Origin: Erythrobacter litoralis
GTDB taxonomy: Bacteria > Pseudomonadota > Alphaproteobacteria > Sphingomonadales > Sphingomonadaceae
Reading direction: 5' to 3'
Assembly (NCBI RefSeq): GCF_029760855.1
Contig: NZ_SOSI01000002.1
Span: forward strand, 496,001-560,000
DNA length: 64,000 nucleotides
In this document: one piece after another, positions 47,215-56,892 of the stretch
Position numbering within the stretch: position 1 is the first letter of the stretch
Layout of the letters: each line of letters opens with the position of its first letter
The notes under the pieces: model-generated
Seen by the model: only the letters and a program-made list of their open reading frames with translations
Databases searched by the model: none
What the model was told of the DNA's origin: nothing
Program-made: the position numbers and the translations under genes

Positions 47215-48221
47215 TTTCGGCGAGCGCGCCGCTGGCGGTGTCGCTCGGCGATCCCGCAGGTATCGGCCCGGAGATTATCGCCGCAGCTTGGGCTGCGCGT
47301 AAGGACCTCGACCTTCCGCCATTTTTGGTGGTGGGTGGGGAGAACCTACTGCGCGAAGCGGCGATGATGCGCGGTTTGGACATTGCGATCCGGGTGGTCG
47401 AAACGCCCGATGCAGCGCTCGAAACCTTTGCCGGCGCTCTACCCGTCTTCGGTGCCTCCGATTGCGAATACCGACCCGGGGAACCGCAACCCAACGCCAT
47501 CGCGGTCGCATTGGGCTCGCTCGAAACGGCAACCGGGCTTGCTCGTGCGGGGGCGGCAGCGGGCATCGTCACAGCACCCGTTGCGAAGGTGCAGCTGGCG
47601 TCCATCGGGTTTCATTATCCCGGGCAGACCGAATATCTTGCCGCCGCCTGTGGCCTGCCGGAAGAGGACGCGGTGATGATGCTCGCCGGCCCTAGCCTAC
47701 GCGCCGTGCCCCTCACCGTACATTGTGCCCTGATCGAAGTGCCGGATCGCCTCACCACCGACCTGATCTGCCGCAAGGCGCGCATCGTCTGCAACGCCCT
47801 GCGGCGCGATTTCGGTATCGACACGCCGCGCCTCGCCATCGCGGGGCTAAACCCCCATGCCGGGGAAGGCGGTCGCTTCGGAGACGAGGAAGCGCGCATC
47901 ATCCTGCCCGCTATCGAGCGATTGCAGGCCGATGGCCTCGACGTCACCGGGCCGCATCCCGGCGACGCCCTCTTCACACCCCGCGCCCGTGAAAATTACG
48001 ATGCGGCGCTCGCCATGTATCACGATCAGGCGCTTATCCCGTTGAAGGCACTGGATTTCGACGAAGGGGTGAACGTTACTCTCGGCCTGCCCATCATCCG
48101 CACCTCGCCCGATCATGGCACCGCGTTCGATATTGCGGGAAAAGGCTTAGCCGATCCCGGTGCGATGATCGCGGCGATCCGCATGGCAGGCGAGATGGCT
48201 GCGCGGCGGGCCGGGTCTTAA
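47211..48221 (+). CDS. pdxA: 4-hydroxythreonine-4-phosphate dehydrogenase
   Basis: The roughly 336-residue enzyme acts in vitamin B6 synthesis. AVSLGDPAGIGPE, VTAPVAK, VHCALIEVP, YHDQALIPLKALDF and RTSPDHGTAFDIAGKG carry the metal and substrate residues. No ATG, GTG or TTG lies between the surA stop and the first conserved strand. The options are a CTG at 47211 inside a CTGA overlap with the surA stop, an ATT just after it, or the GTG at 47238, which would cut off the first strand. I placed the start at the CTG. Gene order surA-pdxA-rsmA is classic. Confidence 0.9.
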   Translation: MISASAPLAVSLGDPAGIGPEIIAAAWAARKDLDLPPFLVVGGENLLREAAMMRGLDIAIRVVETPDAALETFAGALPVFGASDCEYRPGEPQPNAIAVALGSLETATGLARAGAAAGIVTAPVAKVQLASIGFHYPGQTEYLAAACGLPEEDAVMMLAGPSLRAVPLTVHCALIEVPDRLTTDLICRKARIVCNALRRDFGIDTPRLAIAGLNPHAGEGGRFGDEEARIILPAIERLQADGLDVTGPHPGDALFTPRARENYDAALAMYHDQALIPLKALDFDEGVNVTLGLPIIRTSPDHGTAFDIAGKGLADPGAMIAAIRMAGEMAARRAGS

Positions 48222-48239
48222 GACTTCGGCAAGCGGACG

Positions 48240-49073
48240 ATGCCCGAACTTCCCCCTCTTCGCGAAATCATTGCCCGGCATGGGCTGAGCGCGTCGAAAA
48301 GCCTTGGCCAAAACTTCCTGTTCGACGAGCAGTTGCTCGACCGGATCGCCGCCCTCCCCGGCTCGCTCGATGGCAAGGCGGTGCTGGAAGTCGGCCCCGG
48401 GCCGGGCGGCCTGACGCGGGCTCTCCTGCGCGCCGGCGCGCATGTTACCGCGATCGAGATGGATCGCCGCTGCCTGCCTGCCCTCGCGGAACTGGGCGAA
48501 GCCTACCCCGCCCAGCTGCGCGTGATCGAGGGCGACGCGCTTAAGATCGGCCATGCCGAACTTATGGGCGGCGAGCCTTTCGCCGTGCTTTCCAACCTGC
48601 CTTACAACGTCGGCACCGCGCTGTTCGTGCGCTGGCTGGGCGGCGAAGCATGGCCCCCGCCCTGGACCAGTCTAACGTTGATGTTCCAGCAAGAGGTCGC
48701 CCAGCGCATCGTCGCGCCACCCGGCGGTTCGGCCTATGGCAGGCTTGCCGTTCTGGCGCAGTGGCGCGCGAAGGCAAAACTCGCGATGAAGGTGCACCGC
48801 AGCGCCTTCACTCCGCCTCCCAAGGTGATGAGTGCAGTGGTTCACGTAACGCCGGAGCAAATGCCGGAGGGTGTCTCTATCGGCATGCTCGAGCGGATAA
48901 CCGAGGCCGCTTTCGGCCAGCGCCGAAAAATGCTGCGCCAAAGCTTGAAAGCCGTTCCCGGGGCCGTCGAGGCACTTGAAGGATTGGGCATCGATCCGAC
49001 GCGGCGTGCGGAGACGCTCTCGATCGAGGAGTTCGTCTCACTGGCGCGCTGTCTTACCGGCGATCGAGGTTAA
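48240..49073 (+). CDS. rsmA: 16S rRNA dimethyladenosine transferase
   Basis: The 277-residue KsgA/RsmA methylates two adenines near the 3' end of 16S r[26 protein letters not shown] (SAM site), NLPYNVGT and [13 protein letters not shown] are the standard motifs. It starts at an ATG 18 nt after pdxA and ends the four-gene operon. Confidence 0.97.
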   Translation: MPELPPLREIIARHGLSASKSLGQNFLFDEQLLDRIAALPGSLDGKAVLEVGPGPGGLTRALLRAGAHVTAIEMDRRCLPALAELGEAYPAQLRVIEGDALKIGHAELMGGEPFAVLSNLPYNVGTALFVRWLGGEAWPPPWTSLTLMFQQEVAQRIVAPPGGSAYGRLAVLAQWRAKAKLAMKVHRSAFTPPPKVMSAVVHVTPEQMPEGVSIGMLERITEAAFGQRRKMLRQSLKAVPGAVEALEGLGIDPTRRAETLSIEEFVSLARCLTGDRG

Positions 49074-49125
49074 TCTCGAAACGAATGGCAGACGCTATCC
49101 ATTGATAGGGCAAAGGAGATTTTCC

Positions 49126-49743
49126 ATGCCCACCACTGCCATCGCCATTAATTGCTCACTCAAGAAATCCTCCGGCGATCCCAGTTCGACCGATGCCATG
49201 ATCGACGTGCTTAAGGGTGCCTTCGACAAGCATGATGTCACACTTGCCGAAACGCTGCGCATAGCCGATTACAACGTGTTGCCCGGCGTCACATCGGACG
49301 AAGGCGAAGGCGACGAATGGCCGCAGCTGCGCGAGAAAATTCTCGCTCACGACATTCTGGTTTTCGGCGGCCCGATATGGATGGGCCAGGTCGGCTCCAT
49401 CGCCAAGCGCGTGCTCGAACGGATGGACGCTTTCGTATCGGAAACCGACGATCAAGGCCGCATGCCGAGCTACGGCAAGGTCGCCGTGGCCGCCATCGTC
49501 GGAAACGAGGATGGCGCGCATTGGAGTTCGGCGCAAATCTTCCAGTCGTTGAACGATACGGGCTGGACCATACCGGCTGTCGCTGCCTGCTACTGGGTCG
49601 GCGAAGCGATGGGCAGCACTGATTTCAAGGAGCTCGACAACACGCCCGATAAGGTACAGCAAACCGCCAATATGGTCGCCGGGAATGCGGCACACCTCGC
49701 AAAGCTGCTGAAGGATGCGCCGTATCCGGGTACGGGAGACTAA
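49126..49743 (+). CDS. Flavodoxin-like NAD(P)H-dependent FMN oxidoreductase
   Basis: The 205-residue protein has the flavodoxin-type fold: FMN phosphate loop near [38 protein letters not shown] and [12 protein letters not shown]. Members reduce quinones or other substrates with FMN. A strong AAGGAGA site precedes the ATG. It is a single gene that ends 4 nt into the convergent malate synthase gene. Confidence 0.85.
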   Translation: MPTTAIAINCSLKKSSGDPSSTDAMIDVLKGAFDKHDVTLAETLRIADYNVLPGVTSDEGEGDEWPQLREKILAHDILVFGGPIWMGQVGSIAKRVLERMDAFVSETDDQGRMPSYGKVAVAAIVGNEDGAHWSSAQIFQSLNDTGWTIPAVAACYWVGEAMGSTDFKELDNTPDKVQQTANMVAGNAAHLAKLLKDAPYPGTGD

Positions 49744-51821
49744 CCCGCCGCTTCCTTTTTCTTCAAACGCCAGGCGTGGAGCAACGGTTCGGTATAGCCG
49801 CTCGGCTGCTCCGCGCCTTTGAAGATCAGGTCTTTCGCCGCGCTGAAGGCCGGGCCGTCCCGGTTCTCCAGTAGCGGCTCGTAAAGCGGATCGCCCGCAT
49901 TCTGCTCGTCCACCTTAGCGGCCATGCGATCAAGGCTTTCCATCACCTGATCTTCTGTGATTACGCCATGCTGCAGCCAGTTGGCGATGTGCTGCGAGGA
50001 AATGCGCAGGGTCGCGCGGTCTTCCATCAGGCCAACATCGTTGATGTCCGGCACCTTTGAACAGCCGACACCCTGATCGATCCAGCGCACGACGTAACCG
50101 AGCAAGCCCTGGCAGTTATTGTCCAGTTCCTCGCGGATCTCGTCGTCGGACCAGTTCGCCCCGTCGGCCAGCGGGATGGTGAGCAGTTCGTCCAGCTTCG
50201 CCGCATCGGGGAGGCCCTTCTGTATCTCGAACACGTCCTCGCGGTGATAGTGGATCGCGTGGAGCGTTGCCGCCGTCGGGCTCGGAACCCATGCGGTGTT
50301 GGCCCCTGCGCGCAGATGACCGATCTTCTCGATCATCATCTGTCCCATCAGGTCGGGCGCGGCCCACATGCCCTTGCCGATTTGCGCGCGGCCCGAAAGC
50401 CCATGGGCAAGCCCGATGCCGACATTGCGCGCCTCGTAAGCCTTCAACCATGCGGAGTTCTTCATCGCGCCCTTGCGCAACATCGCGCCCGCTCGCATCG
50501 ACGTATGGATTTCGTCGCCCGTCCGGTCGAGGAAGCCCGTGTTGATGAAGACGATGCGGTCCTTCACCGCATGAATGCAGGCGGCAAGGTTGACGCTGGT
50601 GCGCCGCTCCTCGTCCATCACGCCGACCTTGATGGTGTGGCGCGGCAGGTCGAGCAGGTCTTCCACCGCATTGAACAGGTCGTTGGTGAAGGCGCATTCA
50701 TCCGGCCCGTGCATCTTGGGCTTCACGATATAGATTGAACCGGTGCGACTGTTCCCGAGTTCGCCCAGCCCCTTCACATCATGTGCGCCGATGGCCGAGG
50801 TGATCACGGCGTCCATGATCCCTTCGGGGATATCATCGCCTTGCCAACGCATCGCCGGATTTGTCATGAGGTGGCCGACATTGCGCACGAACATCAGGCT
50901 GCGACCCGGTAGCGTGAAGTCCTTGCCGTTGGTCCAGCTGCGATCTTCGGCCAGCGTGCGGGTGACGCTTTCCCCACCCTTCTGAAATGTCTCGCGCAAA
51001 TCGCCGCGCATCAGGCCGAGCCAGTTGCGATAGGCGACCAGCTTGTCCTCTGCATCGACCGCCGCGACCGAATCCTCGCAATCGGCGATGGTGGTCAACG
51101 CCGCTTCGAGCAGCACGTCCTTGATCCCGAGCGGATCGGTCTTGCCGATGGGATGGCTGCGGTCGATCTGGACTTCTATGTGAAGGCCGTTGTGCTCGAA
51201 CAGAAGCGCCTTCGGGTCTGACGGCGAGCCGCGATACGCCTTGACGATGTTGCTGTCGGGCTTGTCCCAGTCCTTGTCCCAACCGGGAATAGTCTCGTCG
51301 AGGAACTCGCGCACCTTCGCGACCACTGCTGCACCGCGCATCTCGTCATATCCGCCCGGCCGCGCAGGCGGCGCGTCGAGTGCATCGGTGCCGTAGAACG
51401 CATCATACAGGCTGCCCCAGCGCGCATTGGCCGCGTTCAAGAGGAATCGCGCATTGAGGATCGGCACGACCAGCTGCGGCCCGGCCATCTTCGCGATCTC
51501 GGGATCGACGTTCTCGGTGCCGATCTCGAACGGTTCGGGTTCGGGGACGAGATAGCCGATTTCTTTGAGGAAAGCGCGATATTCGCCCGCATCGTGCGGC
51601 TTGCCGGCGCGGGCTTCGTGCCAGCTGTCGATCTCGCTCTGGAAGGCCTCGCGCACTTGCAGGAGGTTGCGGTTCACTGGCACGAACCGGTCGAGCAGTT
51701 CCGCGAACCCTTGCCAGAATGACTGCGTATCGCGGCCAAGCGGGGCCAGCACCTCGGTCTCGATAAAGCGGGCGAGCGCCGGGTCTACCTCGATACCGGC
51801 GTGCGTCACGTAATCTGTCAT
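49740..51821 (-). CDS. glcB: Malate synthase G
   Basis: The 693-residue enzyme condenses glyoxylate and acetyl-CoA into malate, in the glyoxylate bypass. Motifs include [16 protein letters not shown] with active-site residues, WNGxxF-like [19 protein letters not shown], and [12 protein letters not shown] near the C-terminal end. Length matches GlcB of about 720. The ATG at 51821 has an AGAGGAATTTC site, so I prefer it to the one at 51905. No isocitrate lyase gene is in the window. Confidence 0.96.
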   Translation of the reverse strand: MTDYVTHAGIEVDPALARFIETEVLAPLGRDTQSFWQGFAELLDRFVPVNRNLLQVREAFQSEIDSWHEARAGKPHDAGEYRAFLKEIGYLVPEPEPFEIGTENVDPEIAKMAGPQLVVPILNARFLLNAANARWGSLYDAFYGTDALDAPPARPGGYDEMRGAAVVAKVREFLDETIPGWDKDWDKPDSNIVKAYRGSPSDPKALLFEHNGLHIEVQIDRSHPIGKTDPLGIKDVLLEAALTTIADCEDSVAAVDAEDKLVAYRNWLGLMRGDLRETFQKGGESVTRTLAEDRSWTNGKDFTLPGRSLMFVRNVGHLMTNPAMRWQGDDIPEGIMDAVITSAIGAHDVKGLGELGNSRTGSIYIVKPKMHGPDECAFTNDLFNAVEDLLDLPRHTIKVGVMDEERRTSVNLAACIHAVKDRIVFINTGFLDRTGDEIHTSMRAGAMLRKGAMKNSAWLKAYEARNVGIGLAHGLSGRAQIGKGMWAAPDLMGQMMIEKIGHLRAGANTAWVPSPTAATLHAIHYHREDVFEIQKGLPDAAKLDELLTIPLADGANWSDDEIREELDNNCQGLLGYVVRWIDQGVGCSKVPDINDVGLMEDRATLRISSQHIANWLQHGVITEDQVMESLDRMAAKVDEQNAGDPLYEPLLENRDGPAFSAAKDLIFKGAEQPSGYTEPLLHAWRLKKKEAAG

Positions 51822-51950
51822 GAAATTCCTCTGGGCAGCATTATCGGCGATGAATGACCCGGGGAGGAGCACCCCCTCCATGCCGCCGACGGTTGACGAA
51901 TGCAAGCGCCGGGGTGGACACGAAGCCGCGTGTATCTAAGGAGATTGCGC

Positions 51951-53159
51951 ATGCAACCGGATAGTCAGACCCCAGCCCTTCTCGAAACGATCGACGATGC
52001 GCAGATGCTGCGCGAGGTGCAGGAGTGGGCGGCGATCAACACCGGGACCGGAAACCTGACCGGTCTCGAAAAGATGGCCGGAATTCTCGCCGATGCGTTC
52101 TCTCAGCTTCCCGGCGAAGTCCGGCTGGTCGAGCCTAGCGAAGTTACGGCCATCGCGGCGGACGGCGTTGAATACGAAAAGCCCCACGGCAACCACATGG
52201 TCCTGAGCGTCCGGCCCGAGGCGGAGCGACGCTTCATCCTCACCGGGCACATGGATACGGTCTATCCTGAAGATCACCCCTTTCAGAACCTGACCTGGCT
52301 CGACGACGAGACGATCAACGGCCCCGGCACCGCCGATATGAAAGGCGGGCTGAGCGTCATCCTCCATGCGCTCAAGGCATTCGAAGCGAGCGGTGCCGCC
52401 GCCGAAGTCGGCTACGATGTGATGATCAATTCGGACGAGGAAACCGGCAGCCTTGCCAGCCGCGCGCTGATCGAGAAGCTGGCGCGCGGAAAATATGCCG
52501 CGCTAACCTACGAGCCGAGCGCCCTTCCCGACGGCACGCTCGCCCATGCTCGCGGCGGCACCGGCAACTACTCCATCACCTTTCGCGGGAAGTCCGCCCA
52601 TGCCGGCCGCAATCCGGAGGACGGTCGCAACGCGATCGTCGCGGCATCGGACCTCGTGCTGCGCCTCACCGAAATGGCCGCCGACGACATCACCATCAAT
52701 CCCGCCAAAATCGAAGGTGGCGGGGCGAACAATGTCGTTCCCGATCTCGCAATCCTGCGGTTCAACATACGTCCCAAATCGACCGATGCCATGGACAGGT
52801 TCGATAGCGAACTGGACGCTTTGCTGGCGACAATCGAAGAGCGCCACGAGGTCGGTATCAGTCGCCACGGCGGCGTGACCCGCCCTCCCAAACCGGTGGA
52901 CGAGAAAGCGCAGAAACTGTTCGATCTCGTGAAGTCCTGCGGCAGCCGGCTCGGTCAGGACATAGGCTGGAAATCCACGGGCGGGGTGTGCGACGGCAAC
53001 AACATCGCCAGCGTCGGCGTGCCCGTAGTCGACACGATGGGCGTGCGCGGCGGCGCGATCCATTCACCCGACGAATACATGATCGTCCCCAGCCTGAAGG
53101 AACGCGCGGCGCTCTCCGCCCTCGTCCTCTCCGGCCTTGCTAGCGGAGACCCGCTTTGA
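51951..53159 (+). CDS. M20-family hydrolase at the head of the ast operon
   Basis: The 402-residue protein is a zinc-dependent M20 peptidase or desuccinylase/deacylase. LTGHMDTVYP, NGPGTADMKGG, SDEETGS and the C-terminal GAIHSPDEYM bring the metal ligands. Placed directly in front of astA and astB (4-nt TTGA overlap), it is a candidate for the last arginine-succinyltransferase step, where classic operons use AstE. This is inference from position. The ATG at 51951 has an AAGGAG site. Confidence 0.85.
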   Translation: MQPDSQTPALLETIDDAQMLREVQEWAAINTGTGNLTGLEKMAGILADAFSQLPGEVRLVEPSEVTAIAADGVEYEKPHGNHMVLSVRPEAERRFILTGHMDTVYPEDHPFQNLTWLDDETINGPGTADMKGGLSVILHALKAFEASGAAAEVGYDVMINSDEETGSLASRALIEKLARGKYAALTYEPSALPDGTLAHARGGTGNYSITFRGKSAHAGRNPEDGRNAIVAASDLVLRLTEMAADDITINPAKIEGGGANNVVPDLAILRFNIRPKSTDAMDRFDSELDALLATIEERHEVGISRHGGVTRPPKPVDEKAQKLFDLVKSCGSRLGQDIGWKSTGGVCDGNNIASVGVPVVDTMGVRGGAIHSPDEYMIVPSLKERAALSALVLSGLASGDPL

Positions 53160-54172
53160 GCTTCCGCCTGCGCGCCGCCAAAGCGGGCGATCTCGAACAT
53201 CTTTACGAAATGGCCAAGCTTACTGGCGGCGGCTTCACCAACCTTCCCGCCGATCGCGATGCCCTTACCGCCAAACTCGAACGCGCCGAGAATGCCTTTT
53301 CGCGCAAAGGCGACGAACTGGGCGACGATCAGTTCGTGCTGGTGCTGGAAAACACGGAAGACGGCCACGTGCGCGGCACTTGCCAGCTATTTACGCAAGT
53401 CGGGCAGCAATGGCCCTTCTATTCCTATCGGCTCAACACACTGACGCAGCACAGCCAGTTGCTCGAGCGCACGGTACGGGCCGAATTACTCAGCCTCGTA
53501 ACCGATCTCGAAGGATCGAGCGAAGTCGGCGGGCTGTTCCTGCATCCGAACGAACGGGCCGGAGGGCTGGGAATGCTGCTCGCCCGCAGCCGCTACCTGT
53601 TCGTCGCCATGCATCGTCCGCGCTTTGCCGATCGCATCCTCGCCGAATTGCGCGGCATCATTGACGACAAGGGCGGCTCGCCCTTCTGGGACGGCGTCGC
53701 GGGCCGCTTCTTCGGCATGAGCTTTCAGGAGGCGGATACGTTCAATGCGCTGAACGGCAACCAGTTCATCGCCGACCTGATGCCGAAGCATCCGGTCTAC
53801 GTGGCCATGCTGGACGACGAAGCGAAGAAAGTCATCGGCCTGCCTCACCCCACGGGCCGCGCCGCAATGCGGATGCTTGAGAAGGAAGGCTTCGCCTATG
53901 AAGGCTATGTCGACATCTTCGACGGGGGCCCGACCATGACCGCGCGCACCGATGCGGTCGCCAGCGTGCGTGAGGCGGCAAAAGCGAAACTCACTGCCAC
54001 CGATGCAGCGGACGGCGAACGGGCGCTACTGGCCTGCGGCGAACTCGATACGTTTCGCTGCTGCTATGGCCTGCGTGCGATGCGGGCAGACGGTGAAGTC
54101 GCGATCGATGCGGAGACGGCGCGGACGCTCGACGTGGTCGCGGGCGACGACGTTTGGAGCGTGGCGCGATGA
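53156..54172 (+). CDS. astA: Arginine N-succinyltransferase
   Basis: The 338-residue enzyme succinylates arginine, the first AST catabolic step. SFRLRAAKAGDLEHLYEMAKLTGGGFTNLP and EVGGLFLHPNERAGGLGMLL are typical AstA sequences. It begins at a TTG overlapping the M20 stop and ends with ATGA into astB. The C-terminal 90 residues are less conserved, as in the family. Confidence 0.93.
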   Translation: MSFRLRAAKAGDLEHLYEMAKLTGGGFTNLPADRDALTAKLERAENAFSRKGDELGDDQFVLVLENTEDGHVRGTCQLFTQVGQQWPFYSYRLNTLTQHSQLLERTVRAELLSLVTDLEGSSEVGGLFLHPNERAGGLGMLLARSRYLFVAMHRPRFADRILAELRGIIDDKGGSPFWDGVAGRFFGMSFQEADTFNALNGNQFIADLMPKHPVYVAMLDDEAKKVIGLPHPTGRAAMRMLEKEGFAYEGYVDIFDGGPTMTARTDAVASVREAAKAKLTATDAADGERALLACGELDTFRCCYGLRAMRADGEVAIDAETARTLDVVAGDDVWSVAR

Positions 54173-55419
54173 TAAGGGAAATCAATTTCGACGGCATTGT
54201 CGGTCCGAGCCATAATTATGCCGGCCTCAGCCTCGGTAATATCGCCAGCGCCAGTCACAAGGGTGATCCCTCCTACCCCCGTGCCGCCGCGTTGCAGGGC
54301 ATCGCCAAGATGCGCCGCAATATGGAACTGGGCCTTACGCAAGGATTCTTCCTGCCGCTGCCCCGCCCGAACCATGCACTAGAAGCGCGGCTCGGCCTCG
54401 ACGAGACCGCCCCGCCCCAGTTGCATGCCGCGCCGTGGTCCGCTTCCAGCATGTGGACCGCCAACGCCGCCACGGTCAGCCCCGCGCCCGATACGGCAGA
54501 CGGGCGCTGCCACCTCACGCCTGCCAACCTCGTGACCATGCTTCACCGTGCGCAGGAATGGCAGGACACGAAGGCGCAGCTTGATATCGCGTTCGGCAAT
54601 ACCGAGCATTTCGTGGTCCACGATGCCGTGCCACCCAGCTTCGGCGACGAGGGCGCGGCTAACCATATGCGCCTTTGCGAAAGCCACGATGCGGCAGGCG
54701 TCGAGGTTTTCGTCTTCGGGCGACCCGGCGGCCGCTTCCCCGCGCGCCAGCACGAACAGGCCAGCCGCGCCGTCGCCCGGCTCCACCGGCTCGATCCGTC
54801 GCGCTGTGTTTTCATCGAACAGAACCCCGAGGCGATCGAGGCGGGCGCCTTTCACAACGATGTCGTTTCTGTCGCCAACGAGCGCGTACTGTTCGCCCAT
54901 GAACGCGCCTTCGCGGATCGCGACTACGCGTACGAGCAAATCCGCAACATCTTCCCCGCCCTCGAAGTGGTCGAGGTGCCGGAAAGCGCCGTCAGCCTTG
55001 AAGAGGCGATCCGCACCTACCTGTTCAACGCGCAGCTTCTCACCCTGCCCGATGGCGGCGGCATGGCGCTGGTCGTACCGGAAGAATGCCGGGAAAGCGC
55101 GAGCGTCTGGGCGTGGTGCGAAACGATGCTCAATTCGAACGGTCCGATCCGCAAGGTCCTGCCCGTGGACGTGCGCCAGTCGATGGCGAATGGCGGCGGC
55201 CCAGCCTGTTTGCGCCTGCGCGTGGTCGCCGACCCGGCTCATGTCGATGCGCGCTTTCTGCTAGACGAAGCGAAGGCGGAGCGGATCGAGGCGGTTGTTG
55301 CCGAAATGTGGCCCGAACAGATCGATCCGTCCGATCTTGGTACACCGGCTCTCGCACATACGGTTAACGAGGCACGTGAGGCGCTTTTGTCCGTATTGTC
55401 CTTGAGCGAGCTTGCTTGA
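54169..55419 (+). CDS. astB: N-succinylarginine dihydrolase
   Basis: The 416-residue enzyme hydrolyses succinylarginine to succinylornithine, ammonia and carbon dioxide. FDGIVGPSHNYAGLSLGN, ANAATVSPAPDTADGR, QNPEAIEAGAFHNDV and SMANGGGPACLRLRV are the expected motifs of this amidinotransferase-fold family. It is the last gene of the M20-astA-astB unit; astC and astD are not in the window. Confidence 0.95.
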   Translation: MIREINFDGIVGPSHNYAGLSLGNIASASHKGDPSYPRAAALQGIAKMRRNMELGLTQGFFLPLPRPNHALEARLGLDETAPPQLHAAPWSASSMWTANAATVSPAPDTADGRCHLTPANLVTMLHRAQEWQDTKAQLDIAFGNTEHFVVHDAVPPSFGDEGAANHMRLCESHDAAGVEVFVFGRPGGRFPARQHEQASRAVARLHRLDPSRCVFIEQNPEAIEAGAFHNDVVSVANERVLFAHERAFADRDYAYEQIRNIFPALEVVEVPESAVSLEEAIRTYLFNAQLLTLPDGGGMALVVPEECRESASVWAWCETMLNSNGPIRKVLPVDVRQSMANGGGPACLRLRVVADPAHVDARFLLDEAKAERIEAVVAEMWPEQIDPSDLGTPALAHTVNEAREALLSVLSLSELA

Positions 55420-55497
55420 CCGTTTCGATGGTTAACGGGCTGGACCGGAGGCTCAGGTCTTCGTAGTCATGTGATCCGATACGGAGAGACGCTGCCA

Positions 55498-55749
55498 ATG
55501 TGGGCGAAGGTTAAACGGCTATTTGTGATAAAGACGCGCTTCGAAGCGTTCCTGATCATCTACGCCCTCGCTCTCGGTGCTATGACCCGCGGCGCCGACT
55601 ACACTCAGCAGTTCCCCGGAATTGGAGGCTATTTGCTAATGGCGGCGACGGCCGGTGCGGTTTTCCTCGGCGGCGCGAAAATTCTCGATGCCCTGAGATA
55701 TGAACGCGAAGCGCGCGAAGCGGAAGCGGTAAACCGGCCCGTCGAGTGA
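55498..55749 (+). CDS. Small membrane protein of unknown function
   Basis: The 83-residue product has a short basic N-terminus, two helices (FEAFLIIYALALGAM and IGGYLLMAATAGAVFLGG) and a charged C-terminal tail (RYEREAREAEA). No family is recognised. A GGAGA site precedes the ATG at 55498; an in-frame GTG nine codons earlier is possible. It stands alone. Confidence 0.7.
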   Translation: MWAKVKRLFVIKTRFEAFLIIYALALGAMTRGADYTQQFPGIGGYLLMAATAGAVFLGGAKILDALRYEREAREAEAVNRPVE

Positions 55750-55991
55750 TCCGGGCTTTGCTATCGCATCGCCATAAATGCGCAAGATTAGGTGAAATCG
55801 GCTTTCGGTGCTAAAGCCGCATCGCTGACGTCGAAATTTGCGACGGACTTCGGATTTTGACGACCGCCGCTTGCCTTAAATGGCCCCGGCGCAAAACAGA
55901 CTGCGACTTCCTTTTCTTCGGACGATTTGACGCACGACCGTTCCCGCATTTTGCGGAAGCGGCAACCTTAGCGTTCTTGAAAGGAACCAAT

Positions 55992-56204
55992 ATGAGCAAG
56001 ACCGGAACCGTAAAGTTTTTCAACGCTGACAAGGGCTATGGCTTCATCCAGCCCGACGATGGTTCGGAAGACAGCTTCGTTCACATCACCGCGGTGCAGG
56101 CTGCTGGCATGCAGTCGCTCGATAAGGAGCAGCGCCTAAATTACGAAGTCGAAACCGGCCGCAACGGCAAGGCCAGCGCGGTCAATCTTTCCGCCGCCGA
56201 CTGA
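55992..56204 (+). CDS. cspA: Cold shock protein
   Basis: The 70-residue single cold-shock domain has RNP1 (KGYGFIQ) and RNP2 (SFVHITAV). Such proteins bind single-stranded RNA and help translation in the cold or on stress. The 240-nt gene-free leader before it is long enough to be a regulated 5' region, though I could not fold it. An AAAGGAACC site precedes the ATG. Confidence 0.95.
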   Translation: MSKTGTVKFFNADKGYGFIQPDDGSEDSFVHITAVQAAGMQSLDKEQRLNYEVETGRNGKASAVNLSAAD

Positions 56205-56215
56205 TCGGACATCAT

Positions 56216-56244
56216 GCCGCGCGCCGAACCTTTCAGCGCGCGGC
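56216..56244 (+). other. Hairpin between cspA and the next small gene
   Basis: Perfect 9-bp arms GCCGCGCGC and GCGCGCGGC flank an 11-nt loop 12 nt past the cspA stop. There is no T-run after it, so it is more likely a 3'-end stabiliser than a simple terminator. Confidence 0.5.
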
Positions 56245-56280
56245 AACCCCATGAAGGTCGCCTTCTGAAGGATGCGCCAT

Positions 56281-56502
56281 ATGAGCCAGACATTTGAATT
56301 TTACGACGCGCGTGCGAATGAAGCTGCCAGTGAAGCGGCCGAAGCAACGCTCGAAAACGTGAAAGACCGCAATTTGCGTGCCGAGAAGACCTGGCGCGGT
56401 TTGGCCGATCAGGCGAAGCGCGTATCGCTCGAACGGCAGAAAGCGCTCCGCGAGCGCGAGGCGCGTGACCGCGCCGAAAAAGACGCGCTCGGTCAGGAAT
56501 AA
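56281..56502 (+). CDS. Small charged protein of unknown function
   Basis: The 73-residue protein is almost wholly helical and rich in Ala, Glu, Arg and Lys (RANEAASEAAEATLENV; RQKALREREARDRAEK). A coiled coil is plausible. No family is recognised. The ATG at 56281 has a GAAGGA site 9 nt upstream. It lies between cspA and the convergent ssrA gene. Confidence 0.7.
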   Translation: MSQTFEFYDARANEAASEAAEATLENVKDRNLRAEKTWRGLADQAKRVSLERQKALREREARDRAEKDALGQE

Positions 56503-56524
56503 CCGACTGCAAATATGGAGGGGA

Positions 56525-56832
56525 AGGTGAGGGTTTCTGTTGCTAGCTACCCTCGGAGCCCCGGTATCCCTTCTGTTGCCCGGTGGGTCCAACCGCGCTT
56601 TGGCTTTGTAAGATCTGGCCGTTAGGCCGTCAGATTACGCAGCAAGAGCGAGTGCTTCATTGTCATTGGCACTTGTGTGTTGTGAGCCTTAAACGGGTTA
56701 CTCAGCCCGGGCGAAAACTGCGTCTTTGAGCACACGTCGATCCTAGTTCGGCCCCGTCATCAACCGCGCAATTTCCGCGCTTGGTGGTGGAGCCGCCGGG
56801 TACTGCCCCCGGGTCCGTTGTGCCTATTGCAC
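56525..56832 (-). ncRNA. ssrA: tmRNA, circularly permuted two-piece form
   Basis: On the minus strand the acceptor piece comes first: a GTGC/GCAC hairpin, then a 7-nt T-loop hairpin (CCGGG, GGCAGTA, CCCGG), acceptor strand CGGCTCC, discriminator A and CCA ending at 56785. After a spacer of about 30 nt the coding piece starts at 56755 with GGGGCCG, which pairs fully with CGGCTCC (one G-U), followed by AACTAGGATCGACG, the usual tmRNA 5' element. The tag frame at 56635-56670 reads ANDNEALALAA and stop, the alphaproteobacterial type. It rescues stalled ribosomes. The outer ends are approximate; the coding piece may end between 56525 and 56560. Confidence 0.95.
56635..56670 (-). other. tmRNA proteolysis-tag reading frame
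   Basis: On the minus strand GCC, AAT, GAC, AAT, GAA, GCA, CTC, GCT, CTT, GCT, GCG and TAA encode the degradation tag ANDNEALALAA, ending in Ala-Ala as ClpXP substrates do. The frame start is inferred from the tag pattern. Confidence 0.92.
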
Positions 56833-56839
56833 GCCGCAT

Positions 56840-56869
56840 TTTATCGCCATAGCCGACCGAAGCCGGCAA
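56840..56869 (-). promoter_or_regulatory. Candidate ssrA promoter
   Basis: On the minus strand TTGCCG (56869-56864) and GATAAA (56845-56840) are 18 nt apart, a fair sigma-70-type pair. The expected transcript start then falls at about 56832, exactly where the acceptor hairpin begins. The two hexamers are imperfect, so this is a good but unproven fit. Confidence 0.5.
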
Positions 56870-56892
56870 CAACCCATATAGCGATCTTCGGC

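Noticed and set aside
56216-56244. Hairpin after cspA as a rho-independent terminator
   Set aside because: The stem is perfect but is followed by AACCCC with no U-tract; it is listed as a structure only.
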